In this document: positions 9,797 through 19,229 of the stretch, piece by piece
How the letters are laid out: each line of letters opens with the position of its first letter
Numbering within the stretch: position 1 is the first letter of the stretch
Notes under the pieces: generated by a model
Database searches by the model: none
Seen by the model: the letters and a program-made list of their open reading frames with translations, nothing else
What the model was told of the DNA's origin: nothing
Program-made: the position numbers and the translations under genes
Source of the DNA: Brevundimonas pishanensis
GTDB taxonomy: Bacteria > Pseudomonadota > Alphaproteobacteria > Caulobacterales > Caulobacteraceae
Direction of reading: 5' to 3'
DNA: 64,000 nucleotides
Assembly (NCBI RefSeq): GCF_022750635.1
Contig: NZ_JAJKBG010000004.1
Span: 248,001 to 312,000 of the forward strand

Positions 9797-10652
9797 CGAC
9801 CAAAAAGCCGTGAAAAAACAATCTTTCCACAGACGCGACGAAAAGGGTGCCTCGCGAGGTAATTCCTCGCACCAACAGGCACCCAAAACCCCGTCTGAGG
9901 GTAAAAAATCACCCAAAGCCGCTGTTAACGCAGACAATTTTCTTTGGGGCCGCCATCCTGTTTTGGCCGCTCTGGCCAATCCAGCCCGTCGCGGAAGCGG
10001 CAGACTCATGGTCACGGCCGATCGCGCCGAGGAAATCGAGTCGCAGAATCTGACCCACGGGCACAGAATCGAAGTCGTTGATTCCCAACAATTGAATCGA
10101 ATCTTGCCTCCTGGCGCGGTTCATCAGGGCTTCGCGTTCAAATGTCAGCCGCTGGAAGGCGTTGCGCTCGAAGATTTGGCGGACCCCGCAGAAGGCGTTC
10201 TGGTCATGCTCGACCAGCTGACCGATCCGCAGAACGTCGGCGCAATCTTCCGCTCGGCCCTCGCATTCGGTGCACGCGGTATAATTGTGCAGGATCGCCA
10301 CGCCCCTGCCCTCGCCGGTGCACTGGCCAAGGCATCTGTTGGCGCAACCGAACGCCTGCCCCATGCCCGCGTCACCAACTTGTCGCGCGCGCTGGAAAAG
10401 CTGAATGACTACGGGTGGCGCGCCATCGCCATGGACGGCGCTGCACAGATGACTCTGGAAGAGGCTCTGGACCATCGCCCGACCGTGATCGTCATGGGTT
10501 CCGAAGGCGACGGCGTGCGTCGCTTGGTCACCGAGCACTGCGAAGCCATCGCCAAGATCCCGATGCCCGGCGGTTTTGAATCGCTGAACGTGTCCAACGC
10601 TGCGGCCATCGCCCTTTACGAGGCTGCCCGCGCCCAAAAGCGCACCGCCTGA
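9774..10652 (+). CDS. rlmB: 23S rRNA (guanosine-2'-O)-methyltransferase RlmB (TrmH/SpoU family)
   Basis: SPOUT methyltransferase expected to 2'-O-methylate G2251 of 23S rRNA (E. coli numbering). Residues 1 to about 50 are a basic, low-complexity extension. The SpoU substrate-binding domain begins at FLWGRHPVLAAL (about 56). The catalytic domain has the three SPOUT motifs: LDQLTDPQNVGAIFRSA (about 143), VIVMGSEGDGV (about 240) and GGFESLNVSNAAAIALYE (about 262-279). The GTG at 9774 follows no clear ribosome-binding site and overlaps the divergent tRNA promoter, so translation may instead begin at the in-frame GTG at 9810. RlmB is the best fit, but TrmH-family specificity is hard to fix from sequence alone. 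Confidence 0.88.
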   Translation: MSPFSERNDQKAVKKQSFHRRDEKGASRGNSSHQQAPKTPSEGKKSPKAAVNADNFLWGRHPVLAALANPARRGSGRLMVTADRAEEIESQNLTHGHRIEVVDSQQLNRILPPGAVHQGFAFKCQPLEGVALEDLADPAEGVLVMLDQLTDPQNVGAIFRSALAFGARGIIVQDRHAPALAGALAKASVGATERLPHARVTNLSRALEKLNDYGWRAIAMDGAAQMTLEEALDHRPTVIVMGSEGDGVRRLVTEHCEAIAKIPMPGGFESLNVSNAAAIALYEAARAQKRTA

Positions 10653-10665
10653 CGAATAAGGCCCA

Positions 10666-10703
10666 TGCCGGAGGTGCGCGACAACTTGGCGCATGCTCCG
10701 GCA
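10666..10703 (+). other. Imperfect hairpin between rlmB and the TerC-type gene
   Basis: An 8-bp stem (10666-10673 with 10696-10703) continues past a bulge into a 5-bp stem (10675-10679 with 10689-10693). No T-run follows, so it is either a poor terminator or part of the leader of the next gene, which starts 18 bp later. Confidence 0.5.
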
Positions 10704-10720
10704 GGGTCTAATCTACGAGC

Positions 10721-11566
10721 ATGGACTTTTTATCTTCCCCTGATTTCGTCAGCCAACTGGTCGCGCTCGGCCAAGTAGTCCTGATGGACCTTGTGCTCGC
10801 AGGCGACAACGCTGTTGCTGTGGGCCTTGCCGCCGCCGCCCTGCCACAAGACCAGCGCCGTAAGGCCATTCTTGCGGGTCTGGCCATCGCCGTTGTTCTG
10901 CGCATCGGCTTTGCACTCATTACGATTCAACTTCTCGCCATCATCGGTCTTCTGATGGCCGGTGGCTTCCTGCTGCTTTGGGTCTGCTGGAAGATGTGGC
11001 GCGAACTGCGCGAACAGGCCACGCACGACCAGGCCGAGGCCCAGAAAGAGCTGGAACTGGCCCAGAGTATCGAGCACGGCACCGGTCCGTCGCCCGAAGA
11101 GCTGGGCCTGAAGCGCAAAACCTTTGGTGCCGCTCTCACCCAGATCATTATCGCCGACGTCGCCATGTCGCTGGACAATGTGCTGGCCGTCGCCGGTGCC
11201 GCCCACGAACATCCGTGGGTCATGGTGTTCGGTCTGGTCCTGTCGATTGCCCTGATGGGTATCGCCGCCAGCTTCATCGCCAAGCTGCTGCATAAATATT
11301 CGTGGATCGGCTACATCGGTCTGGTCGTCGTTCTGTACGTCGCCCTGCACATGATCTGGGATGGCGGTCGCGAAGTGATCGTACGCACTGGCCACCTCGC
11401 AGGCTTCAACGCCAAGGTTCCGGCCTTCCTCGCCATCAGTGATGAAGAAGCCGCCAAGCACCTGAAGAAGAGCGGTAAAGAACCCGATGCTGTTGAAGTG
11501 CCCACGACCACGGCAACCGAGACACCTTCGTCTTCCACCGCCCCTATACCGGAGCCCGCAACATGA
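10721..11566 (+). CDS. TerC/YjbE-family integral membrane protein (putative metal exporter)
   Basis: Inner-membrane protein of the TerC family, YjbE-like branch; characterised relatives export Mn2+ or load metal onto secreted enzymes. It has two homologous halves, each with the signature acidic motif within a helix: DLVLAGDNAVAVGLAA (about residues 22-37) and DVAMSLDNVLAVAGAA (about 146-161). They are separated by a charged cytoplasmic loop (about 95-135, rich in E, Q and K). About seven hydrophobic helices are visible. The C-terminal 35 residues are Pro/Thr/Ser-rich and probably disordered. It overlaps the rhodanese gene by 4 bp (ATGA), so the two are translationally coupled. The substrate is inferred from the family only. 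Confidence 0.88.
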   Translation: MDFLSSPDFVSQLVALGQVVLMDLVLAGDNAVAVGLAAAALPQDQRRKAILAGLAIAVVLRIGFALITIQLLAIIGLLMAGGFLLLWVCWKMWRELREQATHDQAEAQKELELAQSIEHGTGPSPEELGLKRKTFGAALTQIIIADVAMSLDNVLAVAGAAHEHPWVMVFGLVLSIALMGIAASFIAKLLHKYSWIGYIGLVVVLYVALHMIWDGGREVIVRTGHLAGFNAKVPAFLAISDEEAAKHLKKSGKEPDAVEVPTTTATETPSSSTAPIPEPAT

Positions 11567-11892
11567 GCGTGAATGAAGTCACCGTAGAGGAGGCCCGCGA
11601 TTTGCTGGCCTCCGGTCAGGCCGTCATGATCGACGTGCGTGAACAGGACGAATACGACGCCGCTCGCATCGAGGGCACCACCCTCGCCCCGTTATCGCAA
11701 ATGCCGCAAGCATGGGATGCGCTGGACCTGCCCAAGGACAAGACCATTATTGTCCAGTGCAAGTCGGGCGGTCGCAGCGGTCGGGTTTGCGAGTTCGTCG
11801 GCCCGACGGCCAAGGACGGCCAGCCGGTCGTCAATCTGACAGGCGGCATCACGGCCTGGGCACAGGCCGGATATCCGATCATTCAAAGCTGA
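11563..11892 (+). CDS. Single-domain rhodanese-like sulfurtransferase
   Basis: A 109-residue protein consisting of one rhodanese domain: VMIDVREQDEY near residue 21, the catalytic-loop cysteine in VQCKSGGRSGRV (about residue 64) and the C-terminal GGITAWAQAGYPI. This active loop fits a thiosulfate or persulfide sulfurtransferase of the GlpE/PspE size class. Its ATG lies within the end of the upstream TerC-type gene (4-bp overlap), suggesting coupled expression. The physiological sulfur acceptor is unknown. Confidence 0.92.
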   Translation: MSVNEVTVEEARDLLASGQAVMIDVREQDEYDAARIEGTTLAPLSQMPQAWDALDLPKDKTIIVQCKSGGRSGRVCEFVGPTAKDGQPVVNLTGGITAWAQAGYPIIQS

Positions 11893-11904
11893 GCCCGTCG
11901 ATCA

Positions 11905-11945
11905 ATAAAAAGCCCCCGCAGAGCGATCTGCGGGGGTTTCTTTTT
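11905..11945. terminator. Bidirectional rho-independent terminator
   Basis: A 9-bp stem CCCCCGCAG/CTGCGGGGG (11913-11921 with 11928-11936) is flanked by an A-run on the left and TTTCTTTTT on the right. It lies between the convergent rhodanese and oxygenase genes and can serve both. Confidence 0.9.
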
Positions 11946-11947
11946 GC

Positions 11948-12658
11948 CTATCGACCGCGCAGCCACCCGGTGATTGAGATACGGTGCCCCCCTGCGGATA
12001 GCGCGACCTGAGTGACCGAATGCGGCGTCGGCACCTTGAGCAGGTTCAGCGTATTGAAGCGGGGCGTGAAAGCCTCCTCGACATTGCCGTCCTCTCCGTG
12101 AAAGGCCAGCAACCCACCCCAGTCGATGCGCCACGCGGGCGTGAGGTTCAGCACATAGGCATAGAAGCGATTTTTGCCCGCCGCCTCGTCGCTGTGCTCG
12201 GTCAGGAAATGCCCGCGCCGGAACCGCGTCAGTTGCGCGTCCGCCAGTGCGATACGATCTTCGCCGGTGAGAGTGCGAGCCAGACCGAGGAAGGCCTCGC
12301 CGTTCAGGAACTCGACCACCGACTGCCAGAAGGCGTCGGCATGCCCCGCCGAAGTGGCGTCATAAAAGGGGTAGTTGTCGTACAGATACTGGAAGTCGTG
12401 GGTGGCGGCGTTTTGAACCGCCTGCGCAAAGGTCGACTTCTGCTCGGGCGTCAGCATATTCAGCCACTCGGACGGCATGTCCATGTGGCCATCGCTTTTG
12501 CGGGTGACCACATTGAACTGCGCCTCCACGGCCCGCTCGTACAGAGCCTTGGCCGATGCGGGAGAGAGGACGTTTTCAACCTGAGCCCGTCCGGTTTGCG
12601 CCAAGCGCACCTGAATGGCAGCGAGACGTTGCGGATCGACAGAACCGATTTCAAACAT
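11948..12658 (-). CDS. 2OG-Fe(II) oxygenase superfamily protein (prolyl hydroxylase-like)
   Basis: Predicted cytoplasmic non-heme Fe(II)/2-oxoglutarate dioxygenase, 236 residues. The HxD pair is seen in GHFLTEHSDEAAGKNRFYAYVLNL (His and Asp near residues 151-153). The distal iron ligand His lies in TPHSVTQVAL (about 214), followed by the 2OG-binding Arg in HRISITGWLRG. This is the order of the PKHD/Tpa1-type hydroxylases. The ATG at 12658 has GGGAGG just upstream. It follows metG by 27 bp on the same strand and may be read with it. The substrate is not evident; proteins or amino acids are both possible for the family. Confidence 0.82.
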   Translation of the reverse strand: MFEIGSVDPQRLAAIQVRLAQTGRAQVENVLSPASAKALYERAVEAQFNVVTRKSDGHMDMPSEWLNMLTPEQKSTFAQAVQNAATHDFQYLYDNYPFYDATSAGHADAFWQSVVEFLNGEAFLGLARTLTGEDRIALADAQLTRFRRGHFLTEHSDEAAGKNRFYAYVLNLTPAWRIDWGGLLAFHGEDGNVEEAFTPRFNTLNLLKVPTPHSVTQVALSAGGHRISITGWLRGR

Positions 12659-12685
12659 TCCATCCTCCCCGTCAGCGGTTGACCC

Positions 12686-14392
12686 TTAGGCTTCCGCACC
12701 GCCAAAGCGTTCGGACCATTCGGCGACCATGGTGTCGTCGATCTTGGTGAACAGGACGCTGGCGGCTTGAACCTTCTGGCCAACCGGCAGGGCGTTGAGG
12801 AAGTCCTCGTCCGCCTTGGGCCAGCTCAGATCGGTCGACGAGACGGTGCCCGCGATGTTCGGTGCGGTGAACGGCAGGATCGGTGCCGCCAGACGCGCAA
12901 ACAGAGCCACGAGGTTCAGGCCCGTGCGCACGCCCACAGCCGCCTGATCGCGATCGGTCTTGAGCGCGGTCCACGGTGCGGCGAACTGCAGGTACTCGTT
13001 ACCCAGCACCCACGCCGCACGGATCGAGGCCGCAGCCTTACGGAACTCCATGGCTTCCATGAGCTCGGTCGCCTCGGCGAGAGCCGCACGGATGTCGGCT
13101 TCCAGCTTGGCTTCGACTTCGCCAGCGGTGCCACCTTCCGGCACGACGCCGTCGAACTTCGATTCAGTGAACTTGACGATACGGTTCACGAAATTGCCCA
13201 GCACGTCGGCGAGGTCTTTGTTCACCGCGCTCTGGAACTGCTCCCACGTGAACGCGGCATCCGAATGTTCCGGACCATAGGCGGTCAGATACCAGCGCCA
13301 GTAGTCGGCAGGCAGAAGCTCCAGCGCCTGATCCATAAAGACGCCACGCTTCATCGAGGTCGAGAACTTACCGCCGTACCAGTTCAGCCAGTTGAAGGCC
13401 TTAAGTTGGTCGACGGTCTTCCAAGGCTCGCCCGAACCGATGATGGTCGCAGGGAAGCTGACGGTGTGGAAGGCGACGTTGTCCTTGCCCATGAACTGGA
13501 CATAGCGGACGTCTTCTGCGCCTTCGTCCAGACGCCACCAGTCTTTCCACGTCTTGCCGTTGGCATCGGCCCACTCTTCGGTGGCGGCGATGTATTCGAT
13601 CGGCGCGTCAAACCAGACGTAGAAGACCTTGCCTTCCATGCCCGGACGCGGACCACCGTCGGGACCGACAACCGGCACACCCCACGACAAGTCGCGGGTG
13701 ATGCCACGGTCGATCAGACCTTCATCAAGGTGTTTGTTGGCGATGGACTTGGCCAGCGGCTGCCAGTCGGCCTTGCTGTTCACCCATGCGCGGATTTGAT
13801 CCTCGACCTTGGTTTGCAGCAAGTACAGGTGGCGGGTGTCGCGGACTTCCAGATTACGGCTGCCCGAGACCGACGAATAAGGATTGATCAGGTCGGTCGG
13901 GTCCAGCAGACGGCCACAGTTGTCGCACTGATCGCCGCGCGCCTTTTCATAGGCGCAGTGCGGGCAGGTACCCTCGACATAACGGTCCGGGAGGAAGCGG
14001 CCATCGTCGATCGAATATATCATGCGATCGACGCGCTCTTCGATTAGGCCGTTCTTTTCCAGCGCCTGGCAGAAGTGCTGGGTCAGGGCGCGGTTTTGCG
14101 GGCCCGACGAACGACCGAACCAGTCAAAGCTCAGGCCAAAGGCCTCGCCTGCATTCTTCTGGATCAGGTGCTGTTCATCGCAATAGGTCTGAACGTCCTG
14201 CCCCGCAGCGGCGGCGGCCAGTTCGGCCGGCGTGCCGTGCTCGTCGGTGGCGCAGATGTACAGCACATCATGGCCTTCGCCGCGCTTGAAACGGGCCCAG
14301 ACGTCTGCGGGCAACATAGACCCGGCCAGATTCCCAAGGTGCTTGATGCCATTGATGTAGGGCAGCGCCGAGGTGATGAGGATACGGGCCAT
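12686..14392 (-). CDS. metG: Methionyl-tRNA synthetase
   Basis: Class I aminoacyl-tRNA synthetase that charges tRNA-Met. The catalytic domain has [14 protein letters not shown] (HIGH-type motif, residues 8-21), a zinc knuckle [18 protein letters not shown] (about 142-159) and the KMSKS equivalent KFSTSMKRG (about 310-318). The helical anticodon-binding domain follows. The 568 residues match the form that lacks the C-terminal tRNA-binding EMAP domain. It lies 56 bp downstream of the MATE gene and upstream of the oxygenase on the same strand. Confidence 0.97.
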   Translation of the reverse strand: MARILITSALPYINGIKHLGNLAGSMLPADVWARFKRGEGHDVLYICATDEHGTPAELAAAAAGQDVQTYCDEQHLIQKNAGEAFGLSFDWFGRSSGPQNRALTQHFCQALEKNGLIEERVDRMIYSIDDGRFLPDRYVEGTCPHCAYEKARGDQCDNCGRLLDPTDLINPYSSVSGSRNLEVRDTRHLYLLQTKVEDQIRAWVNSKADWQPLAKSIANKHLDEGLIDRGITRDLSWGVPVVGPDGGPRPGMEGKVFYVWFDAPIEYIAATEEWADANGKTWKDWWRLDEGAEDVRYVQFMGKDNVAFHTVSFPATIIGSGEPWKTVDQLKAFNWLNWYGGKFSTSMKRGVFMDQALELLPADYWRWYLTAYGPEHSDAAFTWEQFQSAVNKDLADVLGNFVNRIVKFTESKFDGVVPEGGTAGEVEAKLEADIRAALAEATELMEAMEFRKAAASIRAAWVLGNEYLQFAAPWTALKTDRDQAAVGVRTGLNLVALFARLAAPILPFTAPNIAGTVSSTDLSWPKADEDFLNALPVGQKVQAASVLFTKIDDTMVAEWSERFGGAEA

Positions 14393-14447
14393 GATCGTCC
14401 ACTAAACTAGAGTAAGGCTTGGGATATAGAGACGCTTTCGCGCCGCG

Positions 14448-15803
14448 TCACCCTGTCGCTTGGTGCGAAGTGAGGGCTGCACGCTTGGAAATGATGTGGA
14501 AACGCACACCCAGCAGCACACCCGAGATAAGGCTGGCAACGATAACCGACGTAACCAACCCGTTCACGCCCATCGTCGGGGCGAGAATAAAGCCGAGCGG
14601 GATCATCACCACACCATAAGACACAAAGTGCATAAGGCTGGGCATCAACACATCGCCCGCCGAGCGATTGGCGTGCGCGGCGACGACCTGAACGGCATCG
14701 GCCACGAAGAAGAATGTCGCGAGCGCCAGCGCGGGGGCGGCAATCGCCAGCACTGCCATGTCATTGGTATAGGCACCCGTAATCAGGTGCGCGGTCGGCC
14801 AGATAATCAGCCCAACCACGGTGGCCAGCACAGCCACAACGCCCATGCCGATCCAGCCTGCCCGTTTCACGCCCTCGTGGTCGCCCGCGCCATAGGCCTT
14901 GCCCACCAGCACAGCCGTCGCCGACGACAGGCCCATCGGCAGCATAAAGACGATGGCCGAGGTGTTGATCACGATGGCCCAGCCTGCGGTTTCGTTGGCA
15001 CCAATCAGACCCGCGGCAATGGTCATGGCCGAAAACGCCCCCACTTCGATGAAGTTGGATGCACCAGCGCCGAGGCCGACCTTGACCTGTTCGCGTTCGG
15101 TCTCGGGGTCGCGCGTGGGCTTGCTGAACAGGCCCCACGCTTTCACTTCCGGCATGCGCAGGATGTAGATCACGAGGAACACCACCAGCGCCGCACGCGC
15201 ACCAAAAGTCGCCCACGCCGACGCTGCCGCGCCATGAATACCAAGGCCCAGCATATCCGGCACCAGCACGATATTCAGCGCGATGTTGACGATGTTGGCG
15301 ATCCACATCGCCCACATGCCCGGCTTGGGCTTGCCCAGACCTTCGAGGAAGAACTGTGCCGCAACCGAAATCAGATAGAAGGGCATCGACAAGGCAAAGA
15401 CGACCAGCGGCAAGGCTGCGCCCTCACCTAATCCATCCTCGAACCCCAGATGCGGAAGCAGTAGGGGCCCTGCCAGCGCCAACAGCACCATGGCCGCCAG
15501 GCCCAGCTGCAGCGAATACACCAGCCCCCGACGTAGCACCGCGCCGACCTCTTCATAGCGGCCTTCGCCACGCATGCGGGCGGTCATCACCTGAACGCCC
15601 ATCATCAGACCGACAGCCGTCGTCAGGATGATCGAAGTCGGTGCCCATGCCAGAGAATGGAATGCCAGTTCGCGCGACGAATGGTGCCCCACCACAATCG
15701 CATCGGTCAGACCCATCGTCATAATACCCACGCGCGCCAGCACGACCGGCCATGCGAGGACCAGCAGGTCTTTCAGGGTTTGCTTGTGAGCGGGACTGAA
15801 CAA
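14448..15803 (-). CDS. MATE family efflux transporter (NorM-like)
   Basis: A 451-residue inner-membrane protein with about twelve hydrophobic helices in two MATE repeats. The N-terminal repeat begins LVLAWPVVLARVGIMTMGLTD, with the typical helix-1/2 residues and VVGHHSSRELA; the second begins FIEVGAFSAMTIAAGLIGANE. Family members export cationic drugs or metabolites in exchange for Na+ or H+. Substrate and coupling ion cannot be told here. The start at 15803 is a TTG with a weak ribosome-binding site, so the N-terminus is uncertain by a few residues. Confidence 0.9.
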   Translation of the reverse strand: MFSPAHKQTLKDLLVLAWPVVLARVGIMTMGLTDAIVVGHHSSRELAFHSLAWAPTSIILTTAVGLMMGVQVMTARMRGEGRYEEVGAVLRRGLVYSLQLGLAAMVLLALAGPLLLPHLGFEDGLGEGAALPLVVFALSMPFYLISVAAQFFLEGLGKPKPGMWAMWIANIVNIALNIVLVPDMLGLGIHGAAASAWATFGARAALVVFLVIYILRMPEVKAWGLFSKPTRDPETEREQVKVGLGAGASNFIEVGAFSAMTIAAGLIGANETAGWAIVINTSAIVFMLPMGLSSATAVLVGKAYGAGDHEGVKRAGWIGMGVVAVLATVVGLIIWPTAHLITGAYTNDMAVLAIAAPALALATFFFVADAVQVVAAHANRSAGDVLMPSLMHFVSYGVVMIPLGFILAPTMGVNGLVTSVIVASLISGVLLGVRFHIISKRAALTSHQATG

Positions 15804-15829
15804 GAGGGCGTTCCGATAGGACAGGGGTC

Positions 15830-15860
15830 AGAAAAAAGAAGGACGGCACCAAAGCCGTCC
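15830..15860 (-). terminator. Rho-independent terminator after the DUF1489 gene
   Basis: A 7-bp stem GGACGGC/GCCGTCC (15841-15847 with 15854-15860) is followed on the minus strand by TTCTTTTTTC. It separates DUF1489/recN from the MATE gene downstream. Confidence 0.85.
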
Positions 15861-15900
15861 ACTGGAATGATCTGGAGAAGGTATAAGCCGGAATGACGGC

Positions 15901-16299
15901 CTACCACGCTCCCAGTTCGCGCAACATGGCGGCCAGTTCGGGGGGCGTCTCTCCGGTGTCGATCACATCCAGATCGACTGGAGCATCTTTCGGCTCCAGA
16001 TAGCGCCAGCCCTGAAATGCTCGACGAACCGTCGGCGACACACGGATGACTTTGGGCTCCAGCGTGATCTCGCAGCGGCTGGCTTTACCCTCACCGATGG
16101 TGCTGATGTCCATGATCGGCTGGCGCGCGAGAATGGAGCCTTTGACGACCCAGTACAGCGAACCGCCGCCTTCCATTTCCGGTGCTCGCTTGGGGCTCAT
16201 GCGGGTATGCACGATCAACGGCGCGCCTTTGGAGGCGCGGCGTTCCAGCCATTCTACGTCCGGCACACCAACGGCCAATTTGATCATGTGAAGCGGCAT
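15901..16299 (-). CDS. DUF1489 family protein
   Basis: A 132-residue protein without signal peptide or membrane segment. It resembles the DUF1489 family, which is mainly alphaproteobacterial, by length, by the N-terminal LHMIKLAVGVPDVEWLERR, and by the central GGGSLYWVVKGSILARQPI and RAFQGWRYL segments. No function has been assigned to the family that I know of. It lies 63 bp downstream of recN on the same strand and has its own terminator. The cytoplasmic location is inferred from the absence of export signals. Confidence 0.85.
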   Translation of the reverse strand: MPLHMIKLAVGVPDVEWLERRASKGAPLIVHTRMSPKRAPEMEGGGSLYWVVKGSILARQPIMDISTIGEGKASRCEITLEPKVIRVSPTVRRAFQGWRYLEPKDAPVDLDVIDTGETPPELAAMLRELGAW

Positions 16300-16362
16300 G
16301 GGGGCGCAGATAGGAGCTTACTGAGGCAGGGTAAAGGCAGACCAAGGTTTGCCGGACGAAAC

Positions 16363-18060
16363 CTAGCCGATCAGGCGGCGAGCCGCACCGCGCGCCTCGT
16401 CCGTAACGTGCGCACCCGAAAGCATGCGGGCGATTTCTTCCAGACGATCAGTCTCGTTCAACGGATCAACCGTCGAGGTCGTCATACCGTCCTTGTCGGC
16501 CTTGCGCACCTTCCAGTGGGTATGGCCGCATGCCGCCACCTGCGGGCTGTGCGTCACCACCAGAACCTGCGCGCCATTTGCCAGACGTTTCAGACGTCCC
16601 CCCACCGCTTCGGCCACGGCACCACCGACGCCCTGATCCACTTCGTCGAAGATCATCACCGGTTGGATAATGTCCTCGCGGCTGGCCAGAGCAGCCTTCA
16701 TTGCAAGGGCAAAGCGAGCCAGTTCACCGCCCGACGCCACACTGTCCAGCGGGCCGAAATCGGTACCGACGTTGGTGGCCACCTGGAAGCGCACGTTCTC
16801 GCGGCCTTCCGGTCCGCGGCGAGCCTCAATGGGTTCCAGCGCGACACGGAACTGGGCGCGTTCCAGCTTCAGCGGTCCCAGCTCGCCCAGCACCGCGACC
16901 TTCAACCGTTCAGCAGCATCCCCGCGCGCTTCAGACAGCACCGATGCGGCCGCGTCATACGCCTGAGCCGCCAGCGCCGCCTCGCGACGGGCATTGGTCA
17001 GGGCTTCTTCGCTGTTCTCGATCAGGCGCAACTGCTCGCGCAGCTTGATCCGCAGCGACGGCAGCGCATCCACGGTGGTGTTCAGCTTGCGGGCCGTGGC
17101 GCGAAGGGCGAACAGTCGCTCTTCGGTCTTGTCCAACTGGCCCGGTTCAAAATCAAAGGCATCGGCAGCGGCATCGACGGCGGCAATCGCCTCCATCGCC
17201 TCGACCATGGTGCGGTCGATGGCCTCGACCGCATCTGACAGGCTCTTGATGACAGGGTGATCGCCCTCGATCCCCGCCTGCCCTGCCCGCGTGCGAGCAT
17301 GCTCGACCGCCCGCAACGCCGCGCTCAACTTTTGCGACAGCTTGTCCCCGCCCAACTGGGTGCGGGCATCGGCCAGATCGGCCAACGCCTTTTCCGCCGC
17401 ACCAAGGACAGCGCGGTCACCGGCCAGTGCCGTTTCCTCGTCTTCCTTGGGATCCAGAACGTCCAGTTCGGACAGGTTGTGGGAAATCTCTTCGGCACGG
17501 GCCGCAGCATTGGCGGCATCCGACTGGAGCTCTGCCAGCTTTTGCTCGGCGTCTTTCAGCAGTCGCGCCGCTTCGGCCACCGCCTGAAGCTGCGGCTGAA
17601 GGCCACCATAGGCATCCAGCAATCCACGGTGCGTGCGCCAGTCCAAAAGGCCGACCGTCTCGTGCTGACCGTGCACTTCGACAAGACGCGAACCGATCTC
17701 CTTGAGGGCCGTTACCCCCGCAGGTTGGTCATTGATATAGGCTTTGGAACGCCCGTCCGCGGACAGGATACGGCGCAGGATCAACTCGTCCCCCACCTTG
17801 GCTTCAAAGCCGCGCTCTTCGATCGCTGCAATCAGGTCCGGATCGTTCGGGGTGACGAATACCGCCGTCGCCACAGCCTGTTTGGCCCCACGACGCACCA
17901 GTCCGGAATCAGCACGCGCCCCCAGGGCAAGGCCCAGAGCGTCCAGAATAATCGACTTACCCGCACCGGTTTCACCGGTCAGAACCGTCAACCCCTGCTC
18001 CACGTCGAGGTCAAGGGCATCGACGAGAACCACGTCGCGGATGGAAAGACTGGTCAGCAT
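16363..18060 (-). CDS. recN: DNA repair protein RecN
   Basis: SMC-like ATPase of double-strand break repair, 565 residues. The N-terminal half of the ATPase head carries the Walker A motif GETGAGKSIILDALGLALG (about residues 29-47). A central coiled coil with long Ala/Glu/Arg-rich heptads covers about 165-370. The C-terminal head has the ABC-type signature SGGELARFALAMKAALA (about 437) and Walker B VMIFDEVDQGVGG (about 465-477). Length and architecture are normal for RecN. It is 94 bp downstream of bamD on the same strand, a neighbourhood I recall from other Caulobacterales. Confidence 0.97.
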   Translation of the reverse strand: MLTSLSIRDVVLVDALDLDVEQGLTVLTGETGAGKSIILDALGLALGARADSGLVRRGAKQAVATAVFVTPNDPDLIAAIEERGFEAKVGDELILRRILSADGRSKAYINDQPAGVTALKEIGSRLVEVHGQHETVGLLDWRTHRGLLDAYGGLQPQLQAVAEAARLLKDAEQKLAELQSDAANAAARAEEISHNLSELDVLDPKEDEETALAGDRAVLGAAEKALADLADARTQLGGDKLSQKLSAALRAVEHARTRAGQAGIEGDHPVIKSLSDAVEAIDRTMVEAMEAIAAVDAAADAFDFEPGQLDKTEERLFALRATARKLNTTVDALPSLRIKLREQLRLIENSEEALTNARREAALAAQAYDAAASVLSEARGDAAERLKVAVLGELGPLKLERAQFRVALEPIEARRGPEGRENVRFQVATNVGTDFGPLDSVASGGELARFALAMKAALASREDIIQPVMIFDEVDQGVGGAVAEAVGGRLKRLANGAQVLVVTHSPQVAACGHTHWKVRKADKDGMTTSTVDPLNETDRLEEIARMLSGAHVTDEARGAARRLIG

Positions 18061-18107
18061 GGATCAATATGATTCGCGTTATTCCGGATGATCCTAACCG
18101 GAAACGT

Positions 18108-18140
18108 AACGAGAACGCAGAGGCTTTTGTGGCCTCTGCG
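18108..18140 (-). terminator. Weak terminator-like hairpin between bamD and recN
   Basis: A 9-bp stem CGCAGAGGC/GCCTCTGCG (18116-18124 with 18132-18140) lies just after the bamD stop. On the minus strand it is followed by TTCTCGTT, not a clean T-run. It may attenuate rather than end transcription into recN. Confidence 0.55.
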
Positions 18141-18154
18141 CTCAAATGTCAGGA

Positions 18155-19024
18155 TCAGTCGAATGGGTTCAGACGGCTGAAGATCGACTTCTTGTGGCCT
18201 TCCGGCTCATCGATGCCTTCCGGACGCTGGCCTTCTTCGGTCAACAGGGCAAAGGCATCGCGGTACCAGACGCTGCCCGGGAAGTTGTGGCCCAGAACCG
18301 AAGCATTACGCACAGCCTCTTCGCGCAGACCCAGTTGCAGGTTCAGCTCGACCAGACGGTACAGCGCTTCAGGCGTGTGCGAAGTGCGCTGGAAGGCCGG
18401 ATTTTCGATCACGGACTTATAGCGGTTCAGGGCACCGATCGGCTGGCTGTTACGCTGGTAGAAGCGGCCAACAGCCATTTCCTTACCGGCCAGCTGGTCG
18501 TTGACCATGTCGATCTTGACGCGGGCGTCGGTGGCATAAGGCGTATTGGGGTAGCGACGCTCGACATCACGCAGACCAGCCAGAGCCGCTTCGGCATAGC
18601 CCTGATCACGACCCACATCGACGATGCGCTCGAAGTTGCAGACGGCCTTCATATAGAAGGCATAGGCCGCCGAGGGGTTACCAGGGAAAAGGGCGATGAA
18701 GCGGTCAGCCGCAGCAATCGCCTCATTGTAATTATTGTTCTGATAGAAGGCGTACACCTGCATCAGGATCGCGCGACGAGCCCATTCCGAATAGGGGTGC
18801 TGACGCTCTACTTCCTGGAAGTAGTCGATAGCATCATTCCAGCGGCGCGACTGAAGGCGCTGATAGCCCGTGTTGTACAGGGCTTCGACCGGACGCTCTT
18901 CATAGGCAAGGCGCTGGCGGGGCTTGGTGCCCGAGCACGCAGACAGCGTGAGCGACGCCGCAGCGACACCCATCAGCAACAGGCCAGAGCGGAACAAACC
19001 GGAGCGAGACTTGAGTTCGGGCAA
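18155..19024 (-). CDS. bamD: Outer membrane protein assembly factor BamD (ComL lipoprotein)
   Basis: Periplasmic, outer-membrane-anchored lipoprotein of the BAM complex. The signal peptide ends in a lipobox LTLSAC with the acylated Cys near residue 30. The mature part is a run of TPR-like helices: ALYNTGYQRLQSRRWNDAIDYFQEVERQ, then WARRAILMQVYAFYQNNNYNEAI and a third set further on. The 289 residues are slightly longer than E. coli BamD because of a C-terminal tail. The start is TTG at 19024, supported by AAGAGG upstream. The gene diverges from prs across about 200 bp. Confidence 0.95.
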   Translation of the reverse strand: MPELKSRSGLFRSGLLLMGVAAASLTLSACSGTKPRQRLAYEERPVEALYNTGYQRLQSRRWNDAIDYFQEVERQHPYSEWARRAILMQVYAFYQNNNYNEAIAAADRFIALFPGNPSAAYAFYMKAVCNFERIVDVGRDQGYAEAALAGLRDVERRYPNTPYATDARVKIDMVNDQLAGKEMAVGRFYQRNSQPIGALNRYKSVIENPAFQRTSHTPEALYRLVELNLQLGLREEAVRNASVLGHNFPGSVWYRDAFALLTEEGQRPEGIDEPEGHKKSIFSRLNPFD

Positions 19025-19229
19025 GAGCGACCTCTTAAATTGCCGGAGACGGGATGCACACTCGCATCACATATCCTTGGCGTTCTCTATAACAGCGCAC
19101 AACCGTATGCCAATGCGCGGAAATAGGCGAAACGCGGGTTGATGCGACTCCCTACACGGCCTAGAGAGCGCTGCAACATCATTGGACACAGTTTTTTTCA
19201 GTCCGAACACGGCGAAAGGATGACCGGTC

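Noticed and set aside
10653..10720. yybP-ykoY manganese riboswitch before the TerC-type gene
   Set aside because: Conserved loop sequences are not present; only a bulged hairpin.
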